64,000 nucleotides of DNA from Gordius sp. MW1 (Eukaryota > Nematomorpha > Gordioida > Gordea > Gordiidae). The notes below the pieces were generated by a model. The model made no database searches, was not told where the DNA came from, and saw nothing but the letters and a program-made list of their open reading frames with translations. A program made the position numbers and the translations under genes. This document shows, piece after piece, positions 49,067 to 61,407 of the stretch; the stretch's first letter is position 1, and every line of letters begins with the position of its first letter. The DNA lies in assembly GCA_964036665.1 (NCBI GenBank), contig OZ038526.1:12772001-12836000 (forward strand), given 5' to 3'.

Positions 49067-52000
49067 TAGTCTCGCAGCTTAAAACCTCTTTTCGGAAGTC
49101 AATCGAGGATAATAGGATTAATTGGCTTTATTTTTTATATTTTTTCATGCTCTTTCACATAGAATCGAAAAAAATAAATATTTTTACCTCAAAATTTTTC
49201 ACATATTTTTCTTTGAACCGTATTCATCCGATGAAAGTTGTCGTTTTCAGACGTGGTTTCTATGATCCCAAGTAAAAATTTATCAGAATCTAAAAACTAT
49301 TACTTTGAAATCATGATCGCATAGAGCAGTTTTCAAAAATTAAGCACTCACGTTGCGATACAACAAACTAATCGCAACAATAAAACGTTGTCTTTTGTCA
49401 AAATGATAGTTCTCGCAGCTTAAACCTCTTTTCGGAAGTCAATCGAGGATAATAGGATTCTCAAATTGGCTTACTTTTATATATTTTTTCATGCTCTTTC
49501 ACATAGAATCGAAAAAAATAAATATTTTTACCTCAAAATTTTTCACATATTTTTCTTTGAACCGTATTCATCCGATGAAAGTTGTCGTTTTCAGACGTGG
49601 TTTCTATGATCCCAAGTAAAAATTTATCAGAATCTAATAACTATCTTTGAAATCATGATCGCATAGAGCATTTTCAAAAATTAAGCACTCACGTTGCGAT
49701 ACAACAAACTAATCGCAACAATAAAACGTTGTCTTTTGCCAAAATGATAGTTCTCGCAACTTAAAACCTCTTTTCGGAAGTCAATCGAGGATAATAGGAT
49801 TCTCAAATTGGCTTACTTTTATATATTTTTTCATGCTCTTTTACATAGAATCGAAAAAAATAAATATTTTTACCTCAAAATTTTTCACATATTTTTCTTG
49901 AACCGTATTCATCCGATGAAAGTTGTCGTTTTCAGACGTGGTTTCTATGATCCCAAGTAAAAATTTATCAGAATCTAAAAACTATTACTTTGAAATCATG
50001 ATCGCATAGAGCAGTTTTCAAAATTTAAGCACTACGTTGCGATACAACAAACTAATCGCAAAAATAAAACGTTGTCTTTTGTCAAAATGATAGTTCTCGC
50101 AGCTTAAAACCTCTTTTGGAAGTCAATCGAGGTTAATAGGATTCTCAAATTGGCTTACTTTTATATATTTTTTCATGCTCTTTCACAGAGAATCGAAAAA
50201 AATAAAAATTTTTACCTCAAAATTTTTCATATATTTTTCTTTGAACCGTATTTATCCGATGAAAGTTGTCGTTTTCAGACGTGGTTTCTATGATCCTAAG
50301 TAAAAATTTATCAGAATCTTAGAACTATTACTTTGAAATCATGATCGCATAGAGCAGTTTTCAAAAATTAAGCACTCACGGTGCGATACAACAAACTAAT
50401 CGCAACAATAAAACGTTGTCTTTTGTCAAAATGATAGTTCTCGCAGCTTAAAACCTCTTTTCGGAAGTCAATCGAGGATAATAGGATTCTCAAATTGGCT
50501 TACTTTTATATATTTTTTTATGCTCTTTCACATAGAATCGAAAAAAATAAATATTCTTACCTCAAAATTTTTCACATATTTTTCTTTGAACCGTATTCAT
50601 CCGATGAAAGTTGTCGTTTTCAGACGTGGTTTCTATGATCCCAAGTAAAAATTTATCAGAATTTACAAACTATTACTTTGAAATCATGATCGCATTGAGC
50701 AGTTTTTAAAAATTAAGCACTCACGTTGCGATACAACAAACTAATCGCATTTTTAAAACGTTGTCTTTTGTCAAAATGATAGTTCTCGCAACTTAAAACC
50801 TCTTTTCGGAAGTCAATCGAGGATAATAGGATTCTCAAATTGGCTTACATTTTTATATTTTTTCATGCTCTTTCACATAGAATCGAAAAAAATAAATATT
50901 TTTACCTCAAAATTTTTCACATATTTTTCTTGAACCGTATTCATCCGATGAAAGTTGTCGTTTTCAGACGTGGTTTCTATGATCCCAAGTAAAAATTTAT
51001 CAGAATCTAAAAACTATTACTTTGAAATCATGATCGCATAGAGCAGTTTTCAAAAATTAAGCACTCACGTTGCGATACAACAAACTAATCGCAACAATAA
51101 AACGTTGTCTTTTGTCAAAATGATAGTTCTCGCAGCTTAAAACCTCTTTTCGGAAGTCAATCGAGGATAATAGGATTCTCAAATTGGCTTACTTTTATAT
51201 ATTTTTTCATGCTCTTTCACATAGAATCGAAAAAAATAAATATTTTTACCTCAAAATTTTTCACATATTTTTCTTTGAAGTATTCATATGAAAGTTGTCG
51301 TTTTCAGACGTGGTTTCTATGATCCCAAGTAAATATTTATCAGAATTTAAAAACTATTACTTTGAAATCATGATCGCATATTTTTAAAAATTAAGCACTC
51401 ACGTTGCGATACAACAAACTAATCGCATTTTTAAAACGTTGTCTTTTGTCAAAATGATAGTTCTCGCAGCTTAAAACCTCTTTTCGGAAGTCAATCGAGG
51501 ATAATAGGATTAATTGGCTTACTTTTTTATATTTTTTCATGCTCTTTCACATAGAATCGAAAAAAATAAATATTTTTACCTCAAAATTTTTCACATATTT
51601 TTCTTGAACCGTATTCATCCGATGAAAGTTGTCGTTTTCAGACGTGGTTTCTATGATCCCAAGTAAAAATTTATCAGAATCTAAAAACTATTACTTTGAA
51701 ATCATTATCGCATAGAGCAGTTTTCAAAAATTAAGCACTCACGTTGCGATACAACAAACTAATCGCAACAATAAAACGTTGTCTTTTGTCAAAATGATAG
51801 TTCTCGCAGCTTAAAACCTCTTTTCGGAAGTCAATCGAGGATAATAGGATTCTCAAATTGGCTTACTTTTATATATTTTTTTATGCTCTTTCACATAGAA
51901 TCGAAAAAAATAAATATTTTTACCTCAAAATTTTTCACATATTTTTCTTTGAACCGTATTCATCCGATGAAAGTTGTCGTTTTCAGACGTGGTTTCTATG

Positions 52001-53177
52001 ATCCCAAGTAAAAATTTATCAGAATCTAAAAACTATTACTTTGAAATCATGATCGCATAGAGCAGTTTTCAAAAATTAAGAACTCACGTTGCGATACAAC
52101 AAACTAATCGCAACAATAAAACGTTGTCTTTTGTCAAAATGATAGTTCTCGCAACTTAAAACCTCTTTTCGGAAGTCAATCGAGGATAATAGGATTCTTA
52201 AATTATCTTACTTTTATATATTTTTTCATGCTCTTTCACATAGAATCGAACAAAATAAATATTTTTACCTCAAAATTTTTCACATATTTTTCTTTGAACC
52301 GTATTCATCCGATGAAAGTTGTCGTTTTCAGACGTGGTTTCTATGATCCCAAGTAAAAATTTATCAGAATCTAAAAACTATTACTATAAAATCATGATCG
52401 CATAGAGCAGTTTTCAAAAATTAAGCACTCACGTTGCGATACAACAAACTAATCGCCACAATAAAACGTTGTCTTTTGTCAAAATGATAGTTCTCGCAGC
52501 TTAAAACCTCTTTTCGGAAGTCAATCGAGGATAATAGGATTCTCAAATTGGCTTACTTTTATATATTTTTTCATGCTCTTTCACAGAGAATCGAAAAAAA
52601 TAAAAAATTTTACCTCAAAATTTTTCATATATTTTTCTTTGAACCGTATTTATCCGATGAAAGTTGTCGTTTTCAGACGTGGTTTCTATGATCCCAAGTA
52701 AAAATTTATCAGAATCTAAAAACTATTACTTTGAAATTATGATCGCATAGAGCAGTTTTCAAAAATTAAGCACTCACGTTGCGATACAACAAACTAATCG
52801 CCACAATAAAACGTTGTCTTTTGTCAAAATGATAGTTCTCGCAGCTTAAAACCTCTTTTCGGAAGTCAATCGAGGATAATAGGATTCTCAAATTGGCTTA
52901 CTTTTATATATTTTTTCATGCTCTTTCACATAGAATCGAAAAAAATAAATATTCTTACCTCAAAATTTTTCACATATTTTTCTTTGAACCGTATTCATCC
53001 GATGAAAGTTGTCGTTTTCAGACGTGGTTTCTATGATCCCAAGTAAAAATTTATCAGAATTTACAAACTATTACTTTGAAATCATGATCGCATTGAGCAG
53101 TTTTTAAAAATTAAGCACTCACGTTGCGATACAACAAACTAATCGCATTTTTAAAACGTTGTCTTTTGTCAAAATGA
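49067..53177 (+). repeat. 12-monomer higher-order repeat, copy 2 (4111 bp)
   Basis: Every monomer boundary from 49067 to 52833 equals the copy 1 boundary plus 4111, and rare markers are kept. The copies part in the twelfth unit. Copy 1 at 48722 has CTTTTACATAG and GAATTTAAAAAC; this copy at 52833 has CTTTCACATAG, ATATTCTTACC and GAATTTACAAAC, that is, J-type sequence leading into another K-L. Near identity over about 3.8 kb points to recent duplication or assembly of two very similar copies. Confidence 0.88.
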
Positions 53178-53857
53178 TAGTTCTCGCAACTTAAAACCTC
53201 TTTTCGGAAGTCAATCGAGGATAATAGGATTCTCAAATTGGCTTACATTTTTATATTTTTTCATGCTCTTTCACATAGAATCGAAAAAAATAAATATTTT
53301 TACCTCAAAATTTTTCACATATTTTTCTTGAACCGTATTCATCCGATGAAAGTTGTCGTTTTCAGACGTTGTTTCTATGATCCCAAGTAAAAATTTATCA
53401 GAATCTAAAAACTATTACTTTGAAATCATGATCGCATAGAGCAGTTTTCAAAAATTAAGCACTCACGTTGCGATACAACAAACTAATCGCAACAATAAAA
53501 CGTTGTCTTTTGTCAAAATGATAGTTCTCGCAGCTTAAAACCTCTTTTCGGAAGTCAATCGAGGATAATAGGATTCTCAAATTGGCTTACTTTTATATAT
53601 TTTTTCATGCTCTTTCACATAGAATCGAAAAAAATAAATATTTTTACCTCAAAATTTTTCACATATTTTTCTTTGAACCGTATTCATATGAAAGTTGTCG
53701 TTTTCAGACGTGGTTTCTATGATCCCAAGTAAATATTTATCAGAATTTAAAAACTATTACTTTGAAATCATGATCGCATATTTTTAAAAATTAAGCACTC
53801 ACGTTGCGATACAACAAACTAATCGCATTTTTAAAACGTTGTCTTTTGTCAAAATGA

Positions 53858-55232
53858 TAGTTCTCGCAGCTTAAAACCTCTTTTCGGAAGTCAATCGAGG
53901 ATAATAGGATTAATTGGCTTACTTTTTTATATTTTTTCATGCTCTTTCACATAGAATCGAAAAAAATAAATATTTTTACCTCAAAATTTTTCACATATTT
54001 TTCTTGAACCGTATTCATCCGATGAAAGTTGTCGTTTTCAGACGTGGTTTCTATGATCCCAAGTAAAAATTTATCAGAATCTAAAAACTATTACTTTGAA
54101 ATCATTATCGCATAGAGCAGTTTTCAAAAATTAAGCACTCACGTTGCGATACAACAAACTAATCGCAACAATAAAACGTTGTCTTTTGTCAAAATGATAG
54201 TTCTCGCAACTTAAAACCTCTTTTCGGAAGTCAATCGAGGATAATAGGATTCTCAAATTATCTTACTTTTATATATTTTTTCATGCTCTTTCACATAGAA
54301 TCGAACAAAATAAATATTTTTACCTCAAAATTTTTCACATATTTTTCTTTGAACCGTATTCATCCGATGAAAGTTGTCGTTTTCAGACGTGGTTTCTATG
54401 ATCCCAAGTAAAAATTTATCAGAATCTAAAAACTATTACTATGAAATCATGATCGCATAGAGCAGTTTTCAAAAATTAAGCACTCACGTTGCGATACAAC
54501 AAACTAATCGCCACAATAAAACGTTGTCTTTTGTCAAAATGATAGTTCTCGCAGCTTAAAACCTCTTTTCGGAAGTCAATCGAGGATAATAGGATTCTCA
54601 AATTGGCTTACTTTTATATATTTTTTCATGCTCTTTCACATAGAATCGGAAAAAATAAATATTATTACCTCAAAATTTTTCACATATTTTTCTTTGAACC
54701 GTATTCATCCGATGAAAGTTGTCGTTTTCAGACGTGGTTTCTATGATCCCAAGTAAAAATTTATCAGAATTTAAAAACTATTACTTTGAAATCATGATCG
54801 CATAGAGCAGTTTTTAAAAATTAAGCACTCACGTTGCGATACAACAAACTAATCGCATTTTTAAAACGTTGTCTTTTGTCAAAAAGGATAGTTCTCGCAG
54901 CTTAAAACCTCTTTTCGGAAGTCAATCGAGGATAATAGGATTCTCAAATTGGCTTACTTTTTTATATTTTTTCATGCTCTTTCACATAGAATTGAAAAAA
55001 ATAAATATTTTTACCTCAAAATTTTTCACATATTTTTCTTGAACCGTATTCATCCGATGAAAGTTGTCGTTTTCAGACGTGGTTTCTATGATCCCAAGTA
55101 AAAATTTATCAGAATCTAAAAACTATTACTTTGAAATCATGATCGCATAGAGCAGTTTTCAAAAATTAAGCACTCACGTTGCGATACAACAAACTAATCG
55201 CAACAATAAAACGTTGTCTTTTGTCAAAATGA
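53858..55232 (+). repeat. Four-monomer tandem duplication, copy 1 (1375 bp)
   Basis: Units at 53858, 54198, 54543 and 54889. Markers are AATTGGCTTACTTTTTTAT with ATCATTATCGC, CAAATTATCTTAC with ATCGAACAAAAT, ATCGGAAAAAAT with ATATTATTACC, and TCAAAAAGGATAG with GAATTGAAAAAA. All recur 1375 bp downstream. The length equals that of the unrelated-looking four-unit duplication in the left arm. Confidence 0.88.
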
Positions 55233-56607
55233 TAGTTCTCGCAGCTTAAAACCTCTTTTCGGAAGTCAATCGAGGATAATAGGATTAATTGGCTTACTTT
55301 TTTATATTTTTTCATGCTCTTTCACATAGAATCGAAAAAAATAAATATTTTTACCTCAAAATTTTTCACATATTTTTCTTGAACCGTATTCATCCGATGA
55401 AAGTTGTCATTTTCAGACGTGGTTTCTATGATCCCAAGTAAAAATTTATCAGAATCTAAAAACTATTACTTTGAAATCATTATCGCATAGAGCAGTTTTC
55501 AAAAATTAAGCACTCACGTTGCGATACAACAAACTAATCGCAACAATAAAACGTTGTCTTTTGTCAAAATGATAGTTCTCGCAACTTAAAACCTCTTTTC
55601 GGAAGTCAATCGAGGATAATAGGATTCTCAAATTATCTTACTTTTATATATTTTTTCATGCTCTTTCACATAGAATCGAACAAAATAAATATTTTTACCT
55701 CAAAATTTTTCACATATTTTTCTTTGAACCGTATTCATCCGATGAAAGTTGTCGTTTTCAGACGTGGTTTCTATGATCCCAAGTAAAAATTTATCAGAAT
55801 CTAAAAACTATTACTATGAAATCATGATCGCATAGAGCAGTTTTCAAAAATTAAGCACTCACGTTGCGATACAACAAACTAATCGCCACAATAAAACGTT
55901 GTCTTTTGTCAAAATGATAGTTCTCGCAGCTTAAAACCTCTTTTCGGAAGTCAATCGAGGATAATAGGATTCTCAAATTGGCTTACTTTTATATATTTTT
56001 TCATGCTCTTTCACATAGAATCGGAAAAAATAAATATTATTACCTCAAAATTTTTCACATATTTTTCTTTGAACCGTATTCATCCGATGAAAGTTGTCGT
56101 TTTCAGACGTGGTTTCTATGATCCCAAGTAAAAATTTATCAGAATTTAAAAACTATTACTTTGAAATCATGATCGCATAGAGCAGTTTTTAAAAATTAAG
56201 CACTCACGTTGCGATACAACAAACTAATCGCATTTTTAAAACGTTGTCTTTTGTCAAAAAGGATAGTTCTCGCAGCTTAAAACCTCTTTTCGGAAGTCAA
56301 TCGAGGATAATAGGATTCTCAAATTGGCTTACTTTTTTATATTTTTTCATGCTCTTTCACATAGAATTGAAAAAAATAAATATTTTTACCTCAAAATTTT
56401 TCACATATTTTTCTTGAACCGTATTCATCCGATGAAAGTTGTCGTTTTCAGACGTGGTTTCTATGATCCCAAGTAAAAATTTATCAGAATCTAAAAACTA
56501 TTACTTTGAAATCATGATCGCATAGAGCAGTTTTCAAAAATTAAGCACTCACGTTGCGATACAACAAACTAATCGCAACAATAAAACGTTGTCTTTTGTC
56601 AAAATGA
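55233..56607 (+). repeat. Four-monomer tandem duplication, copy 2 (1375 bp)
   Basis: Units at 55233, 55573, 55918 and 56264 repeat the previous block with the same indels (340, 345, 346 and 344 bp). The first unit has a private change, GTTGTCATTTTCAG. The marker pair ATCGGAAAAAAT plus TCAAAAAGGATAG also appears once more at 60375-60720, joined there to an I-type start. Confidence 0.88.
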
Positions 56608-57294
56608 TAGTTCTCGCAGCTTAAAACCTCTTTTCGGAAGTCAATCGAGGATAATAGGATTCTCAAATTGGCTTACTTTTATATATTTTTTCATGCTCTT
56701 TCACATAGAATCGAAAAAAATAAATATTTTTACCTCAAAATTTTTCACATATTTTTCTTTGAACCGTATTCATCCGATGAAAGTTGTCGTTTTCAGACGT
56801 GGTTTCTATGATCCCAAGTAAAAATTTATCAGAATCTAAAAACTATTACTTTGAAATCATGATCGCATAGAGCAGTTTTCAAAAATTAAGCACTCACGTT
56901 GCGATACAACAAACTAATCGCAACAATAAAGGTTGTCTTTTGTCAAAATGATAGTTCTCGCAGCTTAAAACCTCTTTTCGGAAGTCAATCGAGGATAATA
57001 GGATTCTCAAATTGGCTTACTTTTATATATTTTTTCATGCTCTTTCACATAGAATCGAAAAAAATAAATATTTTTACCTCAAAATTTTTCACATATTTTT
57101 CTTTGAACCGTATTCATCCGATGAAAGTTGTCGTTTTCAGACGTGGTTTCTATGATCCCAAGTAAAAATTTATCAGAATCTAATAACTATCTTTGAAATC
57201 ATGATCGCATAGAGCAGTTTTCAAAAATTAAGCACTCACGTTGCGATACAACAAACTAATCGCAACAATAAAACGTTGTCTTTTGTCAAAATGA

Positions 57295-60200
57295 TAGTTC
57301 TCGCAACTTAAAACCTCTTTTCGGAAGTCAATCGAGGATAATAGGATTCTCAAATGGCTTACTTTTATATATTTTTTCATGCTCTTTTACATAGAATCGA
57401 AAAAAATAAATATTTTTACCTCAAAATTTTTCACATATTTTTCTTGAACCGTATTCATCCGATGAAAGTTGTCGTTTTCAGACGTGGTTTCTATGATCCC
57501 AAGTAAAAATTTATCAGAATCTAAAAACTATTACTTTGAAATCATGATCGCATAGAGCAGTTTTCAAAAATTAAGCACTCACGTTGCGATACAACAAACT
57601 AATCGCAACAATAAAACTTTGTCTTTTGTCAAAATGATAGTTCTCGCAGCTTAAAACCTCTTTTCGGAAGTCAATCGAGGGTAATAGGATTCTCAAATTG
57701 GCTTACTTTTATATATTTTTTTATGCTCTTTCACATAGAATCGAAAAAAATAAATATTTTTACCTCAAAATTTTTCACATATTTTTCTTTGAACCGTATT
57801 CATCCGATGAAAGTTGTCGTTTTCAGACGTGGTTTCTATGATCCCAAATAAAAATTTATCAGAATCTAAAAACTATTACTTTGAAATCATGATCGCATAG
57901 AGCAGTTTTCAAAATTTAAGCACTACGTTGCGATACAACAAACTAATCGAAAAATAAAACGTTGTCTTTTTTCAAAATGATAGTTCTCGCAGCTTAAAAC
58001 CTCTTTTGGAAGTCAATCGAGGTTAATAGGATTCTCAAATTGGCTTACTTTTATATATTTTTTCATGCTCTTTCACAGAGAATCGAAAAAAATAAAAAAT
58101 TTTACCTCAAAATTTTTCATATATTTTTCTTTGAACCGTATTTATCCGATGAAAGTTGTCGTTTTCAGACGTGGTTTCTATGATCCCAAGTAAAAATTTA
58201 TCAGAATCTACAAACTATTACTTTGAAATCATGATCGCATAGAGCAGTTTTTAAAAATTAAGCACTCACGGTGCGATACAACAAATTAATCGCAACAATA
58301 AAACGTTGTCTTTTGTCAAAATGATAGTTCTCGCAGCTTAAAACCTCTTTTAGTCAATCGAGGATAATAGGATTCTCAAATTGGCTTACTTTTATATATT
58401 TTTTTATGCTCTTTCACATAGAATCGAAAAAAATAAATATTCTTACCTCAAAATTTTTCACATATTTTTCTTTGAACCGTATTCATCCGATGAAAGTTGT
58501 CGTTTTCAGACGTGGTTTCTATGATCCCAAGTAAAAATTTATCAGAATTTACAAACTATTACTTTGAAATCATGATCGCATTGAGCAGTTTTTAAAAATT
58601 AAGCACTCACGTTGCGATACAACAAACTAATCGCATTTTTAAAACGTTGTCTTTTGTCAAAATGATAGTTCTCGCAACTTAAAACCTCTTTTCGGAAGTC
58701 AATCGAGGATAATAGGATTCTCAAATTGGCTTACATTTTTATATTTTTTCATGCTCTTTCACATAGAATCGAAAAAAATAAATATTTTTACCTCAAAATT
58801 TTTCACATATTTTTCTTGAACCGTATTCATCCGATGAAAGTTGTCGTTTTCAGACGTGGTTTCTATGATCCCAAGTAAAAATTTATCAGAATCTAAAAAC
58901 TATTACTTTGAAATCATGATCGCATAGAGCAGTTTTCAAAAATTAAGCACTCACGTTGCGATACAACAAACTAATCGCAACAATAAAACGTTGTCTTTTG
59001 TCAAAATGATAGTTCTCGCAGCTTAAAACCTCTTTTCGGAAGTCAATCGAGGATAATAGGATTCTCAAATTGGCTTACTTTTATATATTTTTTCATGCTC
59101 TTTCACATAGAATCGAAAAAAATAAATATTTTTACCTCAAAATTTTTCACATATTTTTCTTTGAACCGTATTCATATGAAAGTTGTCGTTTTCAGACGTG
59201 GTTTCTATGATCCCAAGTAAATATTTATCAGAATTTAAAAACTATTACTTTGAAATCATGATCGCATATTTTTAAAAATTAAGCACTCACGTTGCGATAC
59301 AACAAACTAATCGCATTTTTAAAACGTTGTCTTTTGTCAAAATGATAGTTCTCGCAGCTTAAAACCTCTTTTCGGAAGTCAATCGAGGATAATAGGATTC
59401 TCAAATTGGCTTACTTTTATATATTTTTTCATGCTCTTTCACATAGAATCGAAAAAAATAAATATTTTTACCTCAAAATTTTTCACATATTTTTCTTTGA
59501 ACCGTATTCATCCGATGAAAGTTGTCGTTTTCAGACGTGGTTTCTATGATCCCAAGTAAAAATTTATCAGAATCTAATAACTATCTTTGAAATCATGATC
59601 GCATAGAGCAGTTTTCAAAAATTAAGCACTCACGTTGCGATACAACAAACTAATCGCAACAATAAAACGTTGTCTTTTGTCAAAATGATAGTTCTCGCAA
59701 CTTAAAACCTCTTTTCGGAAGTCAATCGAGGATAATAGGATTCTCAAATGGCTTACTTTTATATATTTTTTCATGCTCTTTTACATAGAATCGAAAAAAA
59801 TAAATATTTTTACCTCAAAATTTTTCACATATTTTTCTTGAACCGTATTCATCCGATGAAAGTTGTCGTTTTCAGACGTGGTTTCTATGATCCCAAGTAA
59901 AAATTTATCAGAATCTAAAAACTATTACTTTGAAATCATGATCGCATAGAGCAGTTTTCAAAAATTAAGCACTCACGTTGCGATACAACAAACTAATCGC
60001 AACAATAAAACTTTGTCTTTTGTCAAAATGATAGTTCTCGCAGCTTAAAACCTCTTTTCGGAAGTCAATCGAGGGTAATAGGATTCTCAAATTGGCTTAC
60101 TTTTATATATTTTTTTATGCTCTTTCACATAGAATCGAAAAAAATAAATATTTTTACCTCAAAATTTTTCACATATTTTTCTTTGAACCGTATTCATCCG

Positions 60201-61407
60201 ATGAAAGTTGTCGTTTTCAGACGTGGTTTCTATGATCCCAAATAAAAATTTATCAGAATCTAAAAACTATTACTTTGAAATCATGATCGCATAGAGCAGT
60301 TTTCAAAATTTAAGCACTACGTTGCGATACAACAAACTAATCGAAAAATAAAACGTTGTCTTTTTTCAAAATGATAGTTCTCGCAGCTTAAAACCTCTTT
60401 TGGAAGTCAATCGAGGTTAATAGGATTCTCAAATTGGCTTACTTTTATATATTTTTTCATGCTCTTTCACATAGAATCGGAAAAAATAAATATTATTACC
60501 TCAAAATTTTTCACATATTTTTCTTTGAACCGTATTCATCCGATGAAAGTTGTCGTTTTCAGACGTGGTTTCTATGATCCCAAGTAAAAATTTATCAGAA
60601 TTTAAAAACTATTACTTTGAAATCATGATCGCATAGAGCAGTTTTTAAAAATTAAGCACTCACGTTGCGATACAACAAACTAATCGCATTTTTAAAACGT
60701 TGTCTTTTGTCAAAAAGGATAGTTCTCGCAGCTTAAAACCTCTTTTCGGAAGTCAATCGAGGATAATAGGATTCTCAAATTGGCTTACTTTTTTATATTT
60801 TTTCATGCTCTTTCACATAGAATTGAAAAAAATAAATATTTTTACCTCAAAATTTTTCACATATTTTTCTTGAACCGTATTCATCCGATGAAAGTTGTCG
60901 TTTTCAGAGGTGGTTTCTATGATCCCAAGTAAAAATTTATCAGAATCTAAAAACTATTACTTTGAAATCATGATCGCATAGAGCAGTTTTCAAAAATTAA
61001 GCACTCACGTTGCGATACAACAAACTAATCGCAACAATAAAACCTTGTCTTTTGTCAAAATGATAGTTCTCGCAGCTTAAAACCTCTTTTCGGAAGTCGA
61101 TCGAGGGTAATAGGATTCTCAAATGGCTTACTTTTATATATTTTTTCATGCTCTTTCACATAGAATCGAAAAAAATAAATATTTTTACCTCAAAATTTTT
61201 CACATATTTTTCTTTGAACCGTATTCATCCGATGAAAGTTGTCGTTTTCAGACGTGGTTTCTATGATCCCAAGTAAAAATTTATCAGAATCTAAAAACTA
61301 TTACTTTGAAATCATGATCGCATAGAGCAGTTTTCAAAAATTAAGCACTCACGTTGCGATACAACAAACTAATCGCAACAATAAAACGTTGTCTTTTGTC
61401 AAAATGA
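57295..61407 (+). repeat. 12-monomer higher-order repeat, copy 1 (4113 bp)
   Basis: Units at 57295, 57638, 57981, 58325, 58666, 59010, 59346, 59689, 60032, 60375, 60720 and 61064. It contains the H-I-J-K-L series, with a shortened CTCTTTTAGTCAATCG in J. An internal repeat has offset 2394 bp (57295, 57638 and 57981 match 59689, 60032 and the start of 60375; the pair CGAGGGTAATAGG and TTTTTTCAAAATG marks it). The next copy begins at 61408. Confidence 0.87.

Noticed and set aside
44937-57165. Frames of 75-88 codons at 44937, 49048 and 56899
   Set aside because: They are satellite monomers with a 1-bp deletion (GATAGTCTCGC, or AATAAAGGTTGTC) that shifts frame past the usual stop. The first two are identical because they sit in the 4111-bp duplication.
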